A stretch of DNA of 13,093 nt. It comes from Candidatus Kaiserbacteria bacterium. GTDB lineage: Bacteria > Patescibacteriota > Minisyncoccia > Phycocordibacterales > UBA2100. This document shows positions 7,718 through 12,887 of the stretch, one piece after another. The position numbers were made by a program, and so were the translations under genes. Where the stretch lies: NCBI GenBank assembly GCA_027066795.1, contig JAMONA010000003.1:1-13093 (forward strand), read 5' to 3'. Numbering within the stretch: position 1 is the stretch's first letter; each line of letters begins with the position of its first letter. A model generated the notes under the pieces. The model did not search any database. It saw only the letters and a list, made by a program, of their open reading frames with translations, and was not told the origin of the DNA.

Positions 7718-8860
7718 TTAACCTTGCAACTTTTTCAAGTGTTTTACTAGATTATCCATTGATACAATCTTCTGCTTGTGAGTGGCCGCATCGCGTACTA
7801 TTACATTACCCTCTATGGCCTCCTTCTGGCCTATGATTATTATGTATGGTACATCTCCTACTATAGGGTAGCTCATCTGCTTGGTTAGCCCCTCTTGTGT
7901 TATAGAGTGGCCTACATCTATACCTGCGTTGTGCAACATCCTCAAGACCTTGAGGCCTGCTTTTTTAGCATTGTTACCAAGTTGAGCAAAATAGAATTTA
8001 GGTTTGTTCTTTGTATGTGGCTTGGGGCACTTAGCGCCGGTGCCCTGTATATCTATTGTTAGGCCTGTTGCTGGTACATGCTTTTTAAATGCTCTGCGGC
8101 CTAGTAGGCTGTACCTACCACCATAGGCTAGTAACTTACCTTTGTTTTTAGATTTAATTTCAAACATAGTTTGCTCGAAGTAGTCTGTGCCACCTACTAC
8201 AGAGTTGTCTAGTACAAATGGTATGTTGGCACCCTCTAAGTACTCTAGTAACCCCCATAAGTGTGAACGACCATCATCATTAAGATAATCTACTGCAAGC
8301 GGGCTGTTATCGGCTAAAGTTTTGTCAATCTTGCACAATCTTGCATATGCTCGTACAGGGGATATTGCCAAGTCTGACTTCACTTGTAGTGTAGTATCAG
8401 CAGATATCTTTTTAAAGTATTTGGTAAGGTCTCGCAGGTATCTTGTAAATGATTCGGATGTACCAAATGAATTTATGTGTACCACTGTGTCCTTTACTCC
8501 AAGACTGTCTAGTAGTGTATATGCTGTGGCTATTAAGGTTGCCTCAGCTATAGGGTTCTCTGTGTTTGCTATATTTAATGAGAAGCTATTTTTGGACTCT
8601 AGGCTGGTGTCTAGCTCATAGCCTAGTATGTGTTCTGTAGACTCTTGTACATTTTTAGTAGCAAGCTTTCGCATTGTAGGTATCAGGCTCTTGTCTCTGT
8701 TGTGAGTATGTATAACTTTGTGCGCTGCCTTTAGTCGTTTAGATGGGAAGTCTTGCAGGGCAGTATCGATATCTGTAAAGCCAAACGCTCGTGCCACTTT
8801 AACAGCCTGCTCTAGGAACTCGGCGGTATTTTTAACAGGGGTGTCTTTTATGTTTAACAT
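7718..8860 (-). CDS. HisRS-like protein: degenerate class II synthetase core plus intact anticodon-binding domain
   Basis: 380 residues, against about 420 for histidyl-tRNA synthetase. The C-terminal part (about 286-378) is a clear class IIa anticodon-binding domain of the His/Gly/Thr/Pro type (KFYFAQLG..KAG start, then GIDVGHSI and a final strand-helix). The middle keeps HisRS landmarks: SPLAVDYL (187-194), VVGGTDYFEQTMFEI (221-235) and GGRY (247-250). The catalytic arginine of the normal motif RGLDYY is a Gly here (G223). The N-terminal 100 residues are short, and I cannot find motif 2 (the F/Y-R-x-E block). Histidine activation is therefore doubtful. It resembles proteins annotated in Patescibacteria only as 'His/Gly/Thr/Pro-type tRNA ligase C-terminal domain-containing'. 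A tRNA- or RNA-binding role is possible. It starts 11 bp after lepB and precedes rpsU. Confidence 0.8.
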   Translation of the reverse strand: MLNIKDTPVKNTAEFLEQAVKVARAFGFTDIDTALQDFPSKRLKAAHKVIHTHNRDKSLIPTMRKLATKNVQESTEHILGYELDTSLESKNSFSLNIANTENPIAEATLIATAYTLLDSLGVKDTVVHINSFGTSESFTRYLRDLTKYFKKISADTTLQVKSDLAISPVRAYARLCKIDKTLADNSPLAVDYLNDDGRSHLWGLLEYLEGANIPFVLDNSVVGGTDYFEQTMFEIKSKNKGKLLAYGGRYSLLGRRAFKKHVPATGLTIDIQGTGAKCPKPHTKNKPKFYFAQLGNNAKKAGLKVLRMLHNAGIDVGHSITQEGLTKQMSYPIVGDVPYIIIIGQKEAIEGNVIVRDAATHKQKIVSMDNLVKHLKKLQG

Positions 8861-8871
8861 TATAGTACTAT

Positions 8872-9474
8872 CTAGTTGTTATAATCTGTTGCTCCAGGCA
8901 TCCAATCTATTTGGTTTAATGGGAATAATCTTAAGATTGGCCTGCCTACTATGTACTCTCTTTTAAGTGCTCCCCAATACCGAGAGTCCGCACTTTCTTG
9001 TCTGTTGTCTCCAAGCATGAAGTATTCATCATCACCTAACACCATCTTTAAGTCAGCGGTTTTGCGCTTAGAGTCTATTATATAGGGCTCGTTTAGTGTA
9101 AATGTCGAGCCACTACCGTCGTTGGTAGTTATTGTTACTGAGTAATCCTTGAGTGTAACAGTCTCGCCTGGTAGCCCTATAGCCCTTTTTATAAAAAATC
9201 GACTTGTGTCACCAGGGTAGTGAAATACGAGTACCTCTCCTCTCAATGGCTCTCTATTAAAATTATATGTTGCCTCGTCAATAATAAGATAATTCCAAGA
9301 GTTGAACGTGGGGTACATAGATACACCACTTACTATAAATGGCTTTACTATGTAGGCTCGTAGCAAGAATACGGCAGAGAGCATCACTATACCGGTGATT
9401 ATTAACGATACTATAGATGCGGTACTCTCCTTTTTTGTGCTGTTTTCGGCTAGGTTAGGTGGAGTAGTACTCAT
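8872..9474 (-). CDS. lepB: Signal peptidase I
   Basis: 200 residues from the start chosen here. One N-terminal membrane anchor lies at about 20-40, followed by the S26 catalytic domain facing outwards. All family boxes are present: SGVSMYPTF with nucleophile S52, RFFIKRAIGLPGE with general-base K96, and GDNRQESADSRYWG at about 155-168. The enzyme removes signal peptides from exported proteins. I chose the ATG at 9474 (MSTTPPN...). The in-frame ATG at 9498 (MHVVYYLA...) lies upstream of a TATACT box that sits 8 nt before 9474, so its codons would overlap the promoter. It is the first gene of a leftward run (lepB, HisRS-like, rpsU, ybeY, ftsA) and is divergent from pth. Confidence 0.95.
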   Translation of the reverse strand: MSTTPPNLAENSTKKESTASIVSLIITGIVMLSAVFLLRAYIVKPFIVSGVSMYPTFNSWNYLIIDEATYNFNREPLRGEVLVFHYPGDTSRFFIKRAIGLPGETVTLKDYSVTITTNDGSGSTFTLNEPYIIDSKRKTADLKMVLGDDEYFMLGDNRQESADSRYWGALKREYIVGRPILRLFPLNQIDWMPGATDYNN

Positions 9475-9482
9475 TGCAAGGT

Positions 9483-9511
9483 AGTATACTACATGCATCG
9501 CTTGACACCAA
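9483..9511 (-). promoter_or_regulatory. Candidate promoter of the lepB operon, leaderless layout
   Basis: On the minus strand TTGGTG (9511-9506), a 17-bp spacer and TATACT (9488-9483), with 8 nt to the ATG at 9474 and no ribosome binding site. It decides the lepB start. Confidence 0.55.
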
Positions 9512-9530
9512 ACTTGTTTGTGTGTGCTGA

Positions 9531-9539
9531 TGTGATAAT
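9531..9539 (+). promoter_or_regulatory. Extended -10 promoter of pth, leaderless layout
   Basis: TG (9531-9532), one base, then GATAAT (9534-9539), with 8 nt to the ATG at 9548. No Shine-Dalgarno motif is present. The 73-bp gap between lepB and pth holds both divergent promoters. Confidence 0.5.
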
Positions 9540-9547
9540 CTTATAAA

Positions 9548-10090
9548 ATGAGCAGAAATTTAGATAAGCTAGTAGTAGGCCTAGGTAATCCTGGTGGTAA
9601 GTATAAGGGTACACGGCATAATGTAGGGCGTATGGCTGTAGAGCTATTTCAGGAGTCCCTTGGAGCATTTGGAGGTAGTGTGGAGGTCTTGCTGCCGGAC
9701 ACTTATATGAATCTCTCTGGTGGGCCAGTGGCCAAGGCACTGCAGAAGAATCCTGGCAGTGAGTTAGTAATAGTACATGACGATATAGACTTGCCATACG
9801 GTGAGGTGAAGGTGAGTGTAGCAAGAGGCTCAGGAGGACAGAAGGGAGTAGAAGACATTATAAAGGCTGTAGGCACTAAAGAGTTCACCCGTGTGCGTAT
9901 AGGTATTGTGCCTGTGTTCTTTGGTAAACCGCGCAAGCCTAAGGGTGGGGAGGCTGTGAGTAGGTTTGTACTTAAGAAATTTGGCATAACTGAGCGTGGC
10001 AAGCTACCAGAGATATTAAATAGGGCCAGCAACGCAATAATAGAAATAATAAAAAATGGCACAGACAGCGCTATGAATAAGTTTAATTAA
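9548..10090 (+). CDS. pth: Peptidyl-tRNA hydrolase
   Basis: 180 residues, near normal length. Pth hydrolyses peptidyl-tRNA released from ribosomes and recycles tRNA in the cytosol. Motifs in order: VVGLGNPG with N14, TRHNVG with catalytic H24, MNLSG with N55, and HDDIDLPYG with D78. Two things are unusual. The stretch between the catalytic His and MNLSG is shorter than in E. coli Pth by roughly 20 residues. The substrate-binding loop, normally GHNG (H113 and N114 in E. coli), reads GQKG with Q98 and K99. Since H24 and D78 are kept, activity is still expected. The gene has its own promoter, is divergent from lepB, and ends at a bidirectional terminator shared with rpsA. Confidence 0.93.
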   Translation: MSRNLDKLVVGLGNPGGKYKGTRHNVGRMAVELFQESLGAFGGSVEVLLPDTYMNLSGGPVAKALQKNPGSELVIVHDDIDLPYGEVKVSVARGSGGQKGVEDIIKAVGTKEFTRVRIGIVPVFFGKPRKPKGGEAVSRFVLKKFGITERGKLPEILNRASNAIIEIIKNGTDSAMNKFN

Positions 10091-10094
10091 GACA

Positions 10095-10136
10095 ATATAA
10101 AAACACCGTGGCCTACAGGCCACGGTGTTTTTATAT
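10095..10136. terminator. Bidirectional intrinsic terminator between pth and rpsA
   Basis: A perfect 19-bp inverted repeat (10095-10113 with 10118-10136) around a 4-nt loop TACA. The GC core ACACCGTGGCC pairs with GGCCACGGTGT and is flanked by A5 on one side and T5 on the other. It can therefore end pth on the plus strand and rpsA on the minus strand; the two genes converge here. Confidence 0.92.
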
Positions 10137-10151
10137 GTAAGCGAGTAAATA

Positions 10152-11246
10152 TTACTCTGACTTCTTGTATACCAGTGTCATCTTGCGATTTTCTGGCTCG
10201 AATACTGAGATAGTAAACTCGTAAGGAGTGCCCAGCTTTAGCTCTGCTTTGAGTGTCTCCTCGTCTCCAAACTCCGATATGTGTACAAGACCAGCTACAC
10301 CCTCCTCTATAGAGGCTAGTGCACCATGCTGATTATATTTGATTATAACAGCATTTACCTTATCACCTTGCTTGTACTTGCTTGTAGCTGCTGTCCAAGG
10401 ATTCTCTTTAAGAGCCTTAATAGATAGGGATATCTTACCGTCTTTAACCTCTATAACCTTTACGCGAGTTTTGTCTCCTGGTTTATATAGCTCCTTAGGG
10501 TTGTCTACTAAGCCCCAGTCCATCTCTGAGATGTGTACCAAGCCCTCCATGCCACCCTCAACCCTTACAAAGGCCCCGAAGTCGGTAACACCTGTGATGT
10601 CTCCGTCTAAGTCGTCACCAACTTTATACTCCTCTATAGTTTTAGCTGGTCCGGTATCACTCTTAGCTACCATGTCTGTGCCCTTCTCAGAGAATATGAT
10701 CTTGCCCTCCTTAGGGTCTGCAGTGATCATTGTCAATGTAAGAGTTGTGCCTATTAGGCTCTTAAGCTCTATAAAGATCTTGTCTTTATCTCCATCTGGG
10801 ACCTTAGGATAGTTCTCTGCTGAGAGTTGTGATGCAGGGAGGAAGCCTGTCATGCCTTGCCACTCTACTATAAGACCACCCTTGTTTGCATCTTTTACTG
10901 GTAGCTCTAGTGGCGTCTTCTCCTCTAGTGCTTTTGCGGCGTCGCTCCAGATTTGCTTTTGCCTTGCCTCACGTAGAGACACTTCTATGTAGCCGTCTTT
11001 GTTCTCTACTTCTATAATCTTAGCCTCGATGGTGTCACCCATGCCAAGGTTCTTAAGCATGTCTCTGGCAGATAGATACTCGCGACCATAGATAACAGCA
11101 GTACCATGTGGATGTATATCTATATAGATACGACCGCGGTCGATGTTTACTATTGAACCTTCTACTGTGTCTCCTAAGTTTAGTGGCTCAGGAGAGTCAT
11201 TTATAAGTGCATTCATTGCACTGTTCCCTTTATTAATTTCAGTCAT
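10152..11246 (-). CDS. rpsA: Small ribosomal subunit protein bS1, four S1 domains
   Basis: 364 residues with four S1 (OB-fold) RNA-binding domains at about 23-93, 109-187, 208-277 and 293-362. The third is the most canonical (GDITGVTDFGAFVRV...EGLVHISE), and the fourth has the same GLVHISE block. Gram-negative S1 usually has six domains, and four is common in Gram-positive and reduced genomes. bS1 binds mRNA on the 30S subunit and helps unfold structured leaders. The N-terminal domains are more divergent, as in ribosome-docking domains of bS1. I kept the ATG at 11246; an internal Met11 is possible. Unlike its neighbours it has no promoter close to the ATG and no Shine-Dalgarno sequence at normal distance, but a long structured leader. 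The name S1-domain RNA-binding protein would be the cautious alternative. Confidence 0.87.
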   Translation of the reverse strand: MTEINKGNSAMNALINDSPEPLNLGDTVEGSIVNIDRGRIYIDIHPHGTAVIYGREYLSARDMLKNLGMGDTIEAKIIEVENKDGYIEVSLREARQKQIWSDAAKALEEKTPLELPVKDANKGGLIVEWQGMTGFLPASQLSAENYPKVPDGDKDKIFIELKSLIGTTLTLTMITADPKEGKIIFSEKGTDMVAKSDTGPAKTIEEYKVGDDLDGDITGVTDFGAFVRVEGGMEGLVHISEMDWGLVDNPKELYKPGDKTRVKVIEVKDGKISLSIKALKENPWTAATSKYKQGDKVNAVIIKYNQHGALASIEEGVAGLVHISEFGDEETLKAELKLGTPYEFTISVFEPENRKMTLVYKKSE

Positions 11247-11358
11247 AATTGTTTTTCAGAGGTTGCCTCTTTCACCATCGTGCCTTTTCATCAACTCGGT
11301 GAGAGTTTTAAGCGACCTCCGTTGCTAATAATATTACTAAGATAAAGCCTTAAGTAAT
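11247..11358 (-). promoter_or_regulatory. Structured leader of rpsA (two hairpins, possible pseudoknot, two short upstream ORFs)
   Basis: The predicted start of transcription is about 11358, giving a ~112-nt leader. In mRNA order: hairpin P1 (11358-11349 with 11341-11333), 9 bp with one bulged T and a 7-nt loop, right at the 5' end; a perfect GGAGGT (11320-11315) with no start codon at normal distance; hairpin P2 AACTC/GAGTT (11307-11303 with 11297-11293) with loop TCACC (11302-11298); a downstream GGTGA (11276-11272) fully complementary to that loop, so a pseudoknot is possible; and hairpin P3 AGAGG-CAA-CCTCT (11270-11258). Upstream frames: 11291-11256 (11 codons) and 11278-11243 (11 codons), the second ending ATGA across the rpsA start. 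The pairings are directly readable; a regulatory role is inference. It resembles in outline the multi-hairpin, SD-poor rpsA start region of E. coli, which S1 itself controls. Confidence 0.55.
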
Positions 11359-11364
11359 GCGCAG

Positions 11365-11392
11365 ATTATACAGATTTTCCGGCATATTTCAA
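11365..11392 (-). promoter_or_regulatory. Promoter of rpsA
   Basis: On the minus strand TTGAAA (11392-11387), a 16-bp spacer and a perfect TATAAT (11370-11365). It is the best sigma70-like promoter in the window. It starts about 120 bp before the ATG, so this transcript has a leader. Its -35 box abuts the preceding terminator. Confidence 0.7.
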
Positions 11393-11393
11393 G

Positions 11394-11437
11394 TAAAAAC
11401 ACCCTACACCAGGATTTCCTAGTGTAGGGTGTTTTTA
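11394..11437 (-). terminator. Intrinsic terminator of the CARDB-protein gene
   Basis: A 16-bp inverted repeat (11394-11409 with 11422-11437) around a 12-nt loop that can add a small AGG/CCT stem. The GC-containing core ACACCCTACAC is flanked by A5/T5 tracts, so it could work in both directions. Its natural client is the minus-strand gene ending at 11457. Its outer 11 bases (GGTGTTTTTAT) are the same as in the pth/rpsA terminator. Confidence 0.88.
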
Positions 11438-11456
11438 TTGAGAGTAACTTGTTTAG

Positions 11457-12512
11457 TTATCTTACTATGTTCTGGATTACAGAGTTATTAGTCTCTAGAG
11501 ACTCTACCACTAAGCCTAGTGGGTCTATAGTTATAAGCAGTGGGTTGCTACCAACCTTGAGCTTATTAAATGTAAGTAGTATCTCTGCACGCTCACCAGC
11601 GTATAGTGCTTGCTGAGGCTTTGAAGTATATACAAACGCGGGCTCAGTAGGTAGAGCTGCAGATAGTGCCCACACGCCCACCATCTTTGTACCTATGTTT
11701 GCAACCTCAAACCTTACAGATATTGTACCTGTAGAGTCTGGTGCGCTAACTCCTAACACCTTTACAGTTAGGTCTGGTAGTCCGTTAGGGTCAGATTTGC
11801 GTACCGGTACGACTGTACGTACTACCTTGTTAGTTTTTGCTACATTAGTATTAGTAACCTTAGGAGCAGTCTTGCTGACCACTGCCTTAGCAACTGTAGG
11901 GGTCTCTACTGCAGAGTCTGTAGTAGATGGCTTGGGAGTAGACACGGCAACCTTTATGTTTGTTACCTGTAGTTGGCCTTGTGCCACTTGTTCTTTTATC
12001 TCAGAGCTTTCAGCTGGTGTGTATGTTATCGAGTACTTTAGCTCATCAGTGTTAGCATCGGTAAGCATTGGTATTATAGATAACTCAGTGTCTGTAGCTG
12101 GCATCTTATATGGTGCGTTGCAGGGTATAGCACGATATGAATTTGTATTAAAATCCTTTATCTTAGCGTATAGTCCGCGCTTACAACCGTAAGAGAATGA
12201 CAGGGTAGCACCTTCTACAGTCTGTGCATCTTCACCAAGTGTCCACTTTATAAGCGTTGGCTCGGCAGAGTTGGCTACCTTACTGCTTGGTACTACAGTA
12301 AGCTCGTCACTATCACCGAATATATTCATGGTGATGTTTGGCCTTACGAAGTCGAACGACATGTTAGACACTTGCTTTACTAATTGTACAGTTGCCCATA
12401 GCCCAGCTAAGAGTATTGCTATAAATCCTAGTATAGCGAAGATGTTCATAGCCACTCCGCGGCTCTCCTCGCTGTGAGTGTCTTGCTCGTAGTTAGTCTC
12501 TTGATTGTTCAT
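11457..12512 (-). CDS. Membrane-anchored extracytoplasmic protein with C-terminal CARDB-like domain
   Basis: From the start chosen (12512) it has 351 residues. A short, acidic N-terminus (MNNQETNYEQD...) is followed by one membrane segment at about 22-44, suggesting an N-in, C-out anchor. Then comes a beta-rich region with two cysteines in SYGC and IPCN, about 21 residues apart, a possible disulfide. A low-complexity linker rich in T, V, P, K and S covers about 190-240. A C-terminal Ig-like domain follows, with CARDB features (LPDLTVKVLGV, then VRFEVANIGT, GERAEILLTF and ESLETNN). CARDB-type domains are adhesion-related modules common on Patescibacterial surface proteins. Binding partner unknown. 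An in-frame ATG at 12551 exists, but the 13 extra residues come from AT-rich leader-like sequence, so 12512 is preferred with moderate confidence. The gene is monocistronic. Confidence 0.72.
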   Translation of the reverse strand: MNNQETNYEQDTHSEESRGVAMNIFAILGFIAILLAGLWATVQLVKQVSNMSFDFVRPNITMNIFGDSDELTVVPSSKVANSAEPTLIKWTLGEDAQTVEGATLSFSYGCKRGLYAKIKDFNTNSYRAIPCNAPYKMPATDTELSIIPMLTDANTDELKYSITYTPAESSEIKEQVAQGQLQVTNIKVAVSTPKPSTTDSAVETPTVAKAVVSKTAPKVTNTNVAKTNKVVRTVVPVRKSDPNGLPDLTVKVLGVSAPDSTGTISVRFEVANIGTKMVGVWALSAALPTEPAFVYTSKPQQALYAGERAEILLTFNKLKVGSNPLLITIDPLGLVVESLETNNSVIQNIVR

Positions 12513-12555
12513 AATTTTGCCTATTAAATATTTATAATTTATAATTGTCATGCGC

Positions 12556-12576
12556 TATAAGCCCTAAAGGCCTATA
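12556..12576 (-). promoter_or_regulatory. Hairpin at the 5' end of the CARDB-gene transcript
   Basis: On the minus strand TATAGGCC, loop TTTAG, GGCTTATA: an 8-bp stem with one G-T pair. With the candidate promoter at 12586-12615 it would sit within a few nt of the mRNA 5' end, as P1 does in the rpsA leader. A stabilising 5' hairpin is one reading. Confidence 0.4.
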
Positions 12577-12585
12577 TGTAACTGA

Positions 12586-12615
12586 ATTATTACCATATAT
12601 TAGAGTCGTTGTCAA
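12586..12615 (-). promoter_or_regulatory. Candidate promoter of the CARDB-protein gene
   Basis: On the minus strand TTGACA (12615-12610), an 18-bp spacer and AATAAT (12591-12586). It predicts a start near 12579 and a leader of about 67 nt to the ATG at 12512. The leader is very AT-rich (TTATAAATTATAAATA type) with only a weak AGG near the start. Confidence 0.45.
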
Positions 12616-12649
12616 GCATAAGGTAGTGTATCTTTATATAGAATATGTA

Positions 12650-12678
12650 TTGACAACTGGTTATTTTAGAGCTATTTT
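12650..12678 (+). promoter_or_regulatory. Candidate promoter of the small-peptide operon
   Basis: A perfect TTGACA (12650-12655), a 17-bp spacer and TATTTT (12673-12678). The expected start near 12685 gives a leader of about 41 nt to the ATG at 12726. It is divergent from the CARDB promoter; the two -35 boxes form an inverted repeat (TTGTCAA at 12609-12615, TTGACAA at 12650-12656). Confidence 0.5.
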
Positions 12679-12712
12679 AACGGTTGGTTTTTTGAGTTTT
12701 AAATAAAAAGAA

Positions 12713-12718
12713 AAGGAG
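12713..12718 (+). promoter_or_regulatory. Strong Shine-Dalgarno sequence of the 53-residue peptide gene
   Basis: AAGGAG ends 7 nt before the ATG at 12726, within a purine-rich run, and a second AAAGG follows. It is the only textbook ribosome binding site in the window and decides this start. Confidence 0.75.
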
Positions 12719-12725
12719 AAAGGTT

Positions 12726-12887
12726 ATGAAATTGGTATCAACAGGCTTGCTTACGGGCAAGCTGCCAGAGCCTAGGTTAAGGCTTGGTTCCATACATGGG
12801 AAGAAATTCCTAGCACTGTTCTTGGGAATTGGCTTGTGTATCCTGTGTACAGGATACACAATACTCAGACTCCATATTTTCACATAA
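12726..12887 (+). CDS. Small hydrophobic protein, 53 residues, unknown function
   Basis: Not recognised. The product starts MKLVSTGLLTGKLPEP, has a basic middle (RLRLGSIHGKK at about 17-27), one hydrophobic segment at about 28-46 rich in L, G, C and I (three cysteines overall region: two close together near 38-41), and ends LRLHIFT. Coding status is supported by the strong ribosome binding site with 7-nt spacing, a single membrane-type segment preceded by positive charges, and a TAATG overlap with the next small gene. The promoter upstream and large terminator downstream frame both as a unit. Against this, the DNA is unusually rich in inverted repeats (12745-12762, 12769-12784, 12805-12830, 12834-12861), so a structured non-coding RNA, or a structured mRNA, cannot be excluded. 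Small hydrophobic peptides include type I toxins and subunits of membrane complexes; no choice can be made. Confidence 0.6.
   Translation: MKLVSTGLLTGKLPEPRLRLGSIHGKKFLALFLGIGLCILCTGYTILRLHIFT
12834..12861 (+). repeat. Perfect 12-bp inverted repeat inside the small-peptide gene
   Basis: TTGTGTATCCTG, loop TGTA, CAGGATACACAA. It would form a stable hairpin in the mRNA over codons of the membrane segment. No T-tract follows directly, so it is not a normal terminator. Confidence 0.8.

Noticed and set aside
9475..9498. Longer lepB start at 9498 (MHVVYYLA...)
   Set aside because: The extra codons cover the TATACT box that sits 8 nt before the ATG at 9474, and the shorter N-terminus is a normal one for signal peptidase I.
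9502..9507. TTGACA upstream of pth as its -35 box
   Set aside because: It lies 26 bp from the GATAAT box, far too wide a spacer, and nothing like a -10 box is found 16-18 bp downstream of it. The extended -10 explains the promoter better.
10339..10812. Long open frame on the plus strand opposite rpsA (157 codons)
   Set aside because: Shadow of a conserved gene with four recognisable S1 domains; no start signal or family match.
11247..11358. Known riboswitch (SAM, glutamine, fluoride, c-di-GMP, TPP) in the rpsA leader
   Set aside because: Short strings such as GGCAACC and GATGAA recall SAM riboswitches, but the stem order and conserved cores do not fit any class I know.
11695..12192. Long open frame on the plus strand opposite the CARDB gene (165 codons)
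   Set aside because: Thr/Val/Ser-rich shadow of the low-complexity linker on the other strand; no start signal.
12513..12551. Longer start of the CARDB-protein gene at 12551
   Set aside because: The 13 added residues come from AT-rich leader-like sequence and add nothing recognisable; the ATG at 12512 gives a normal acidic cytosolic tail. Not fully excluded.
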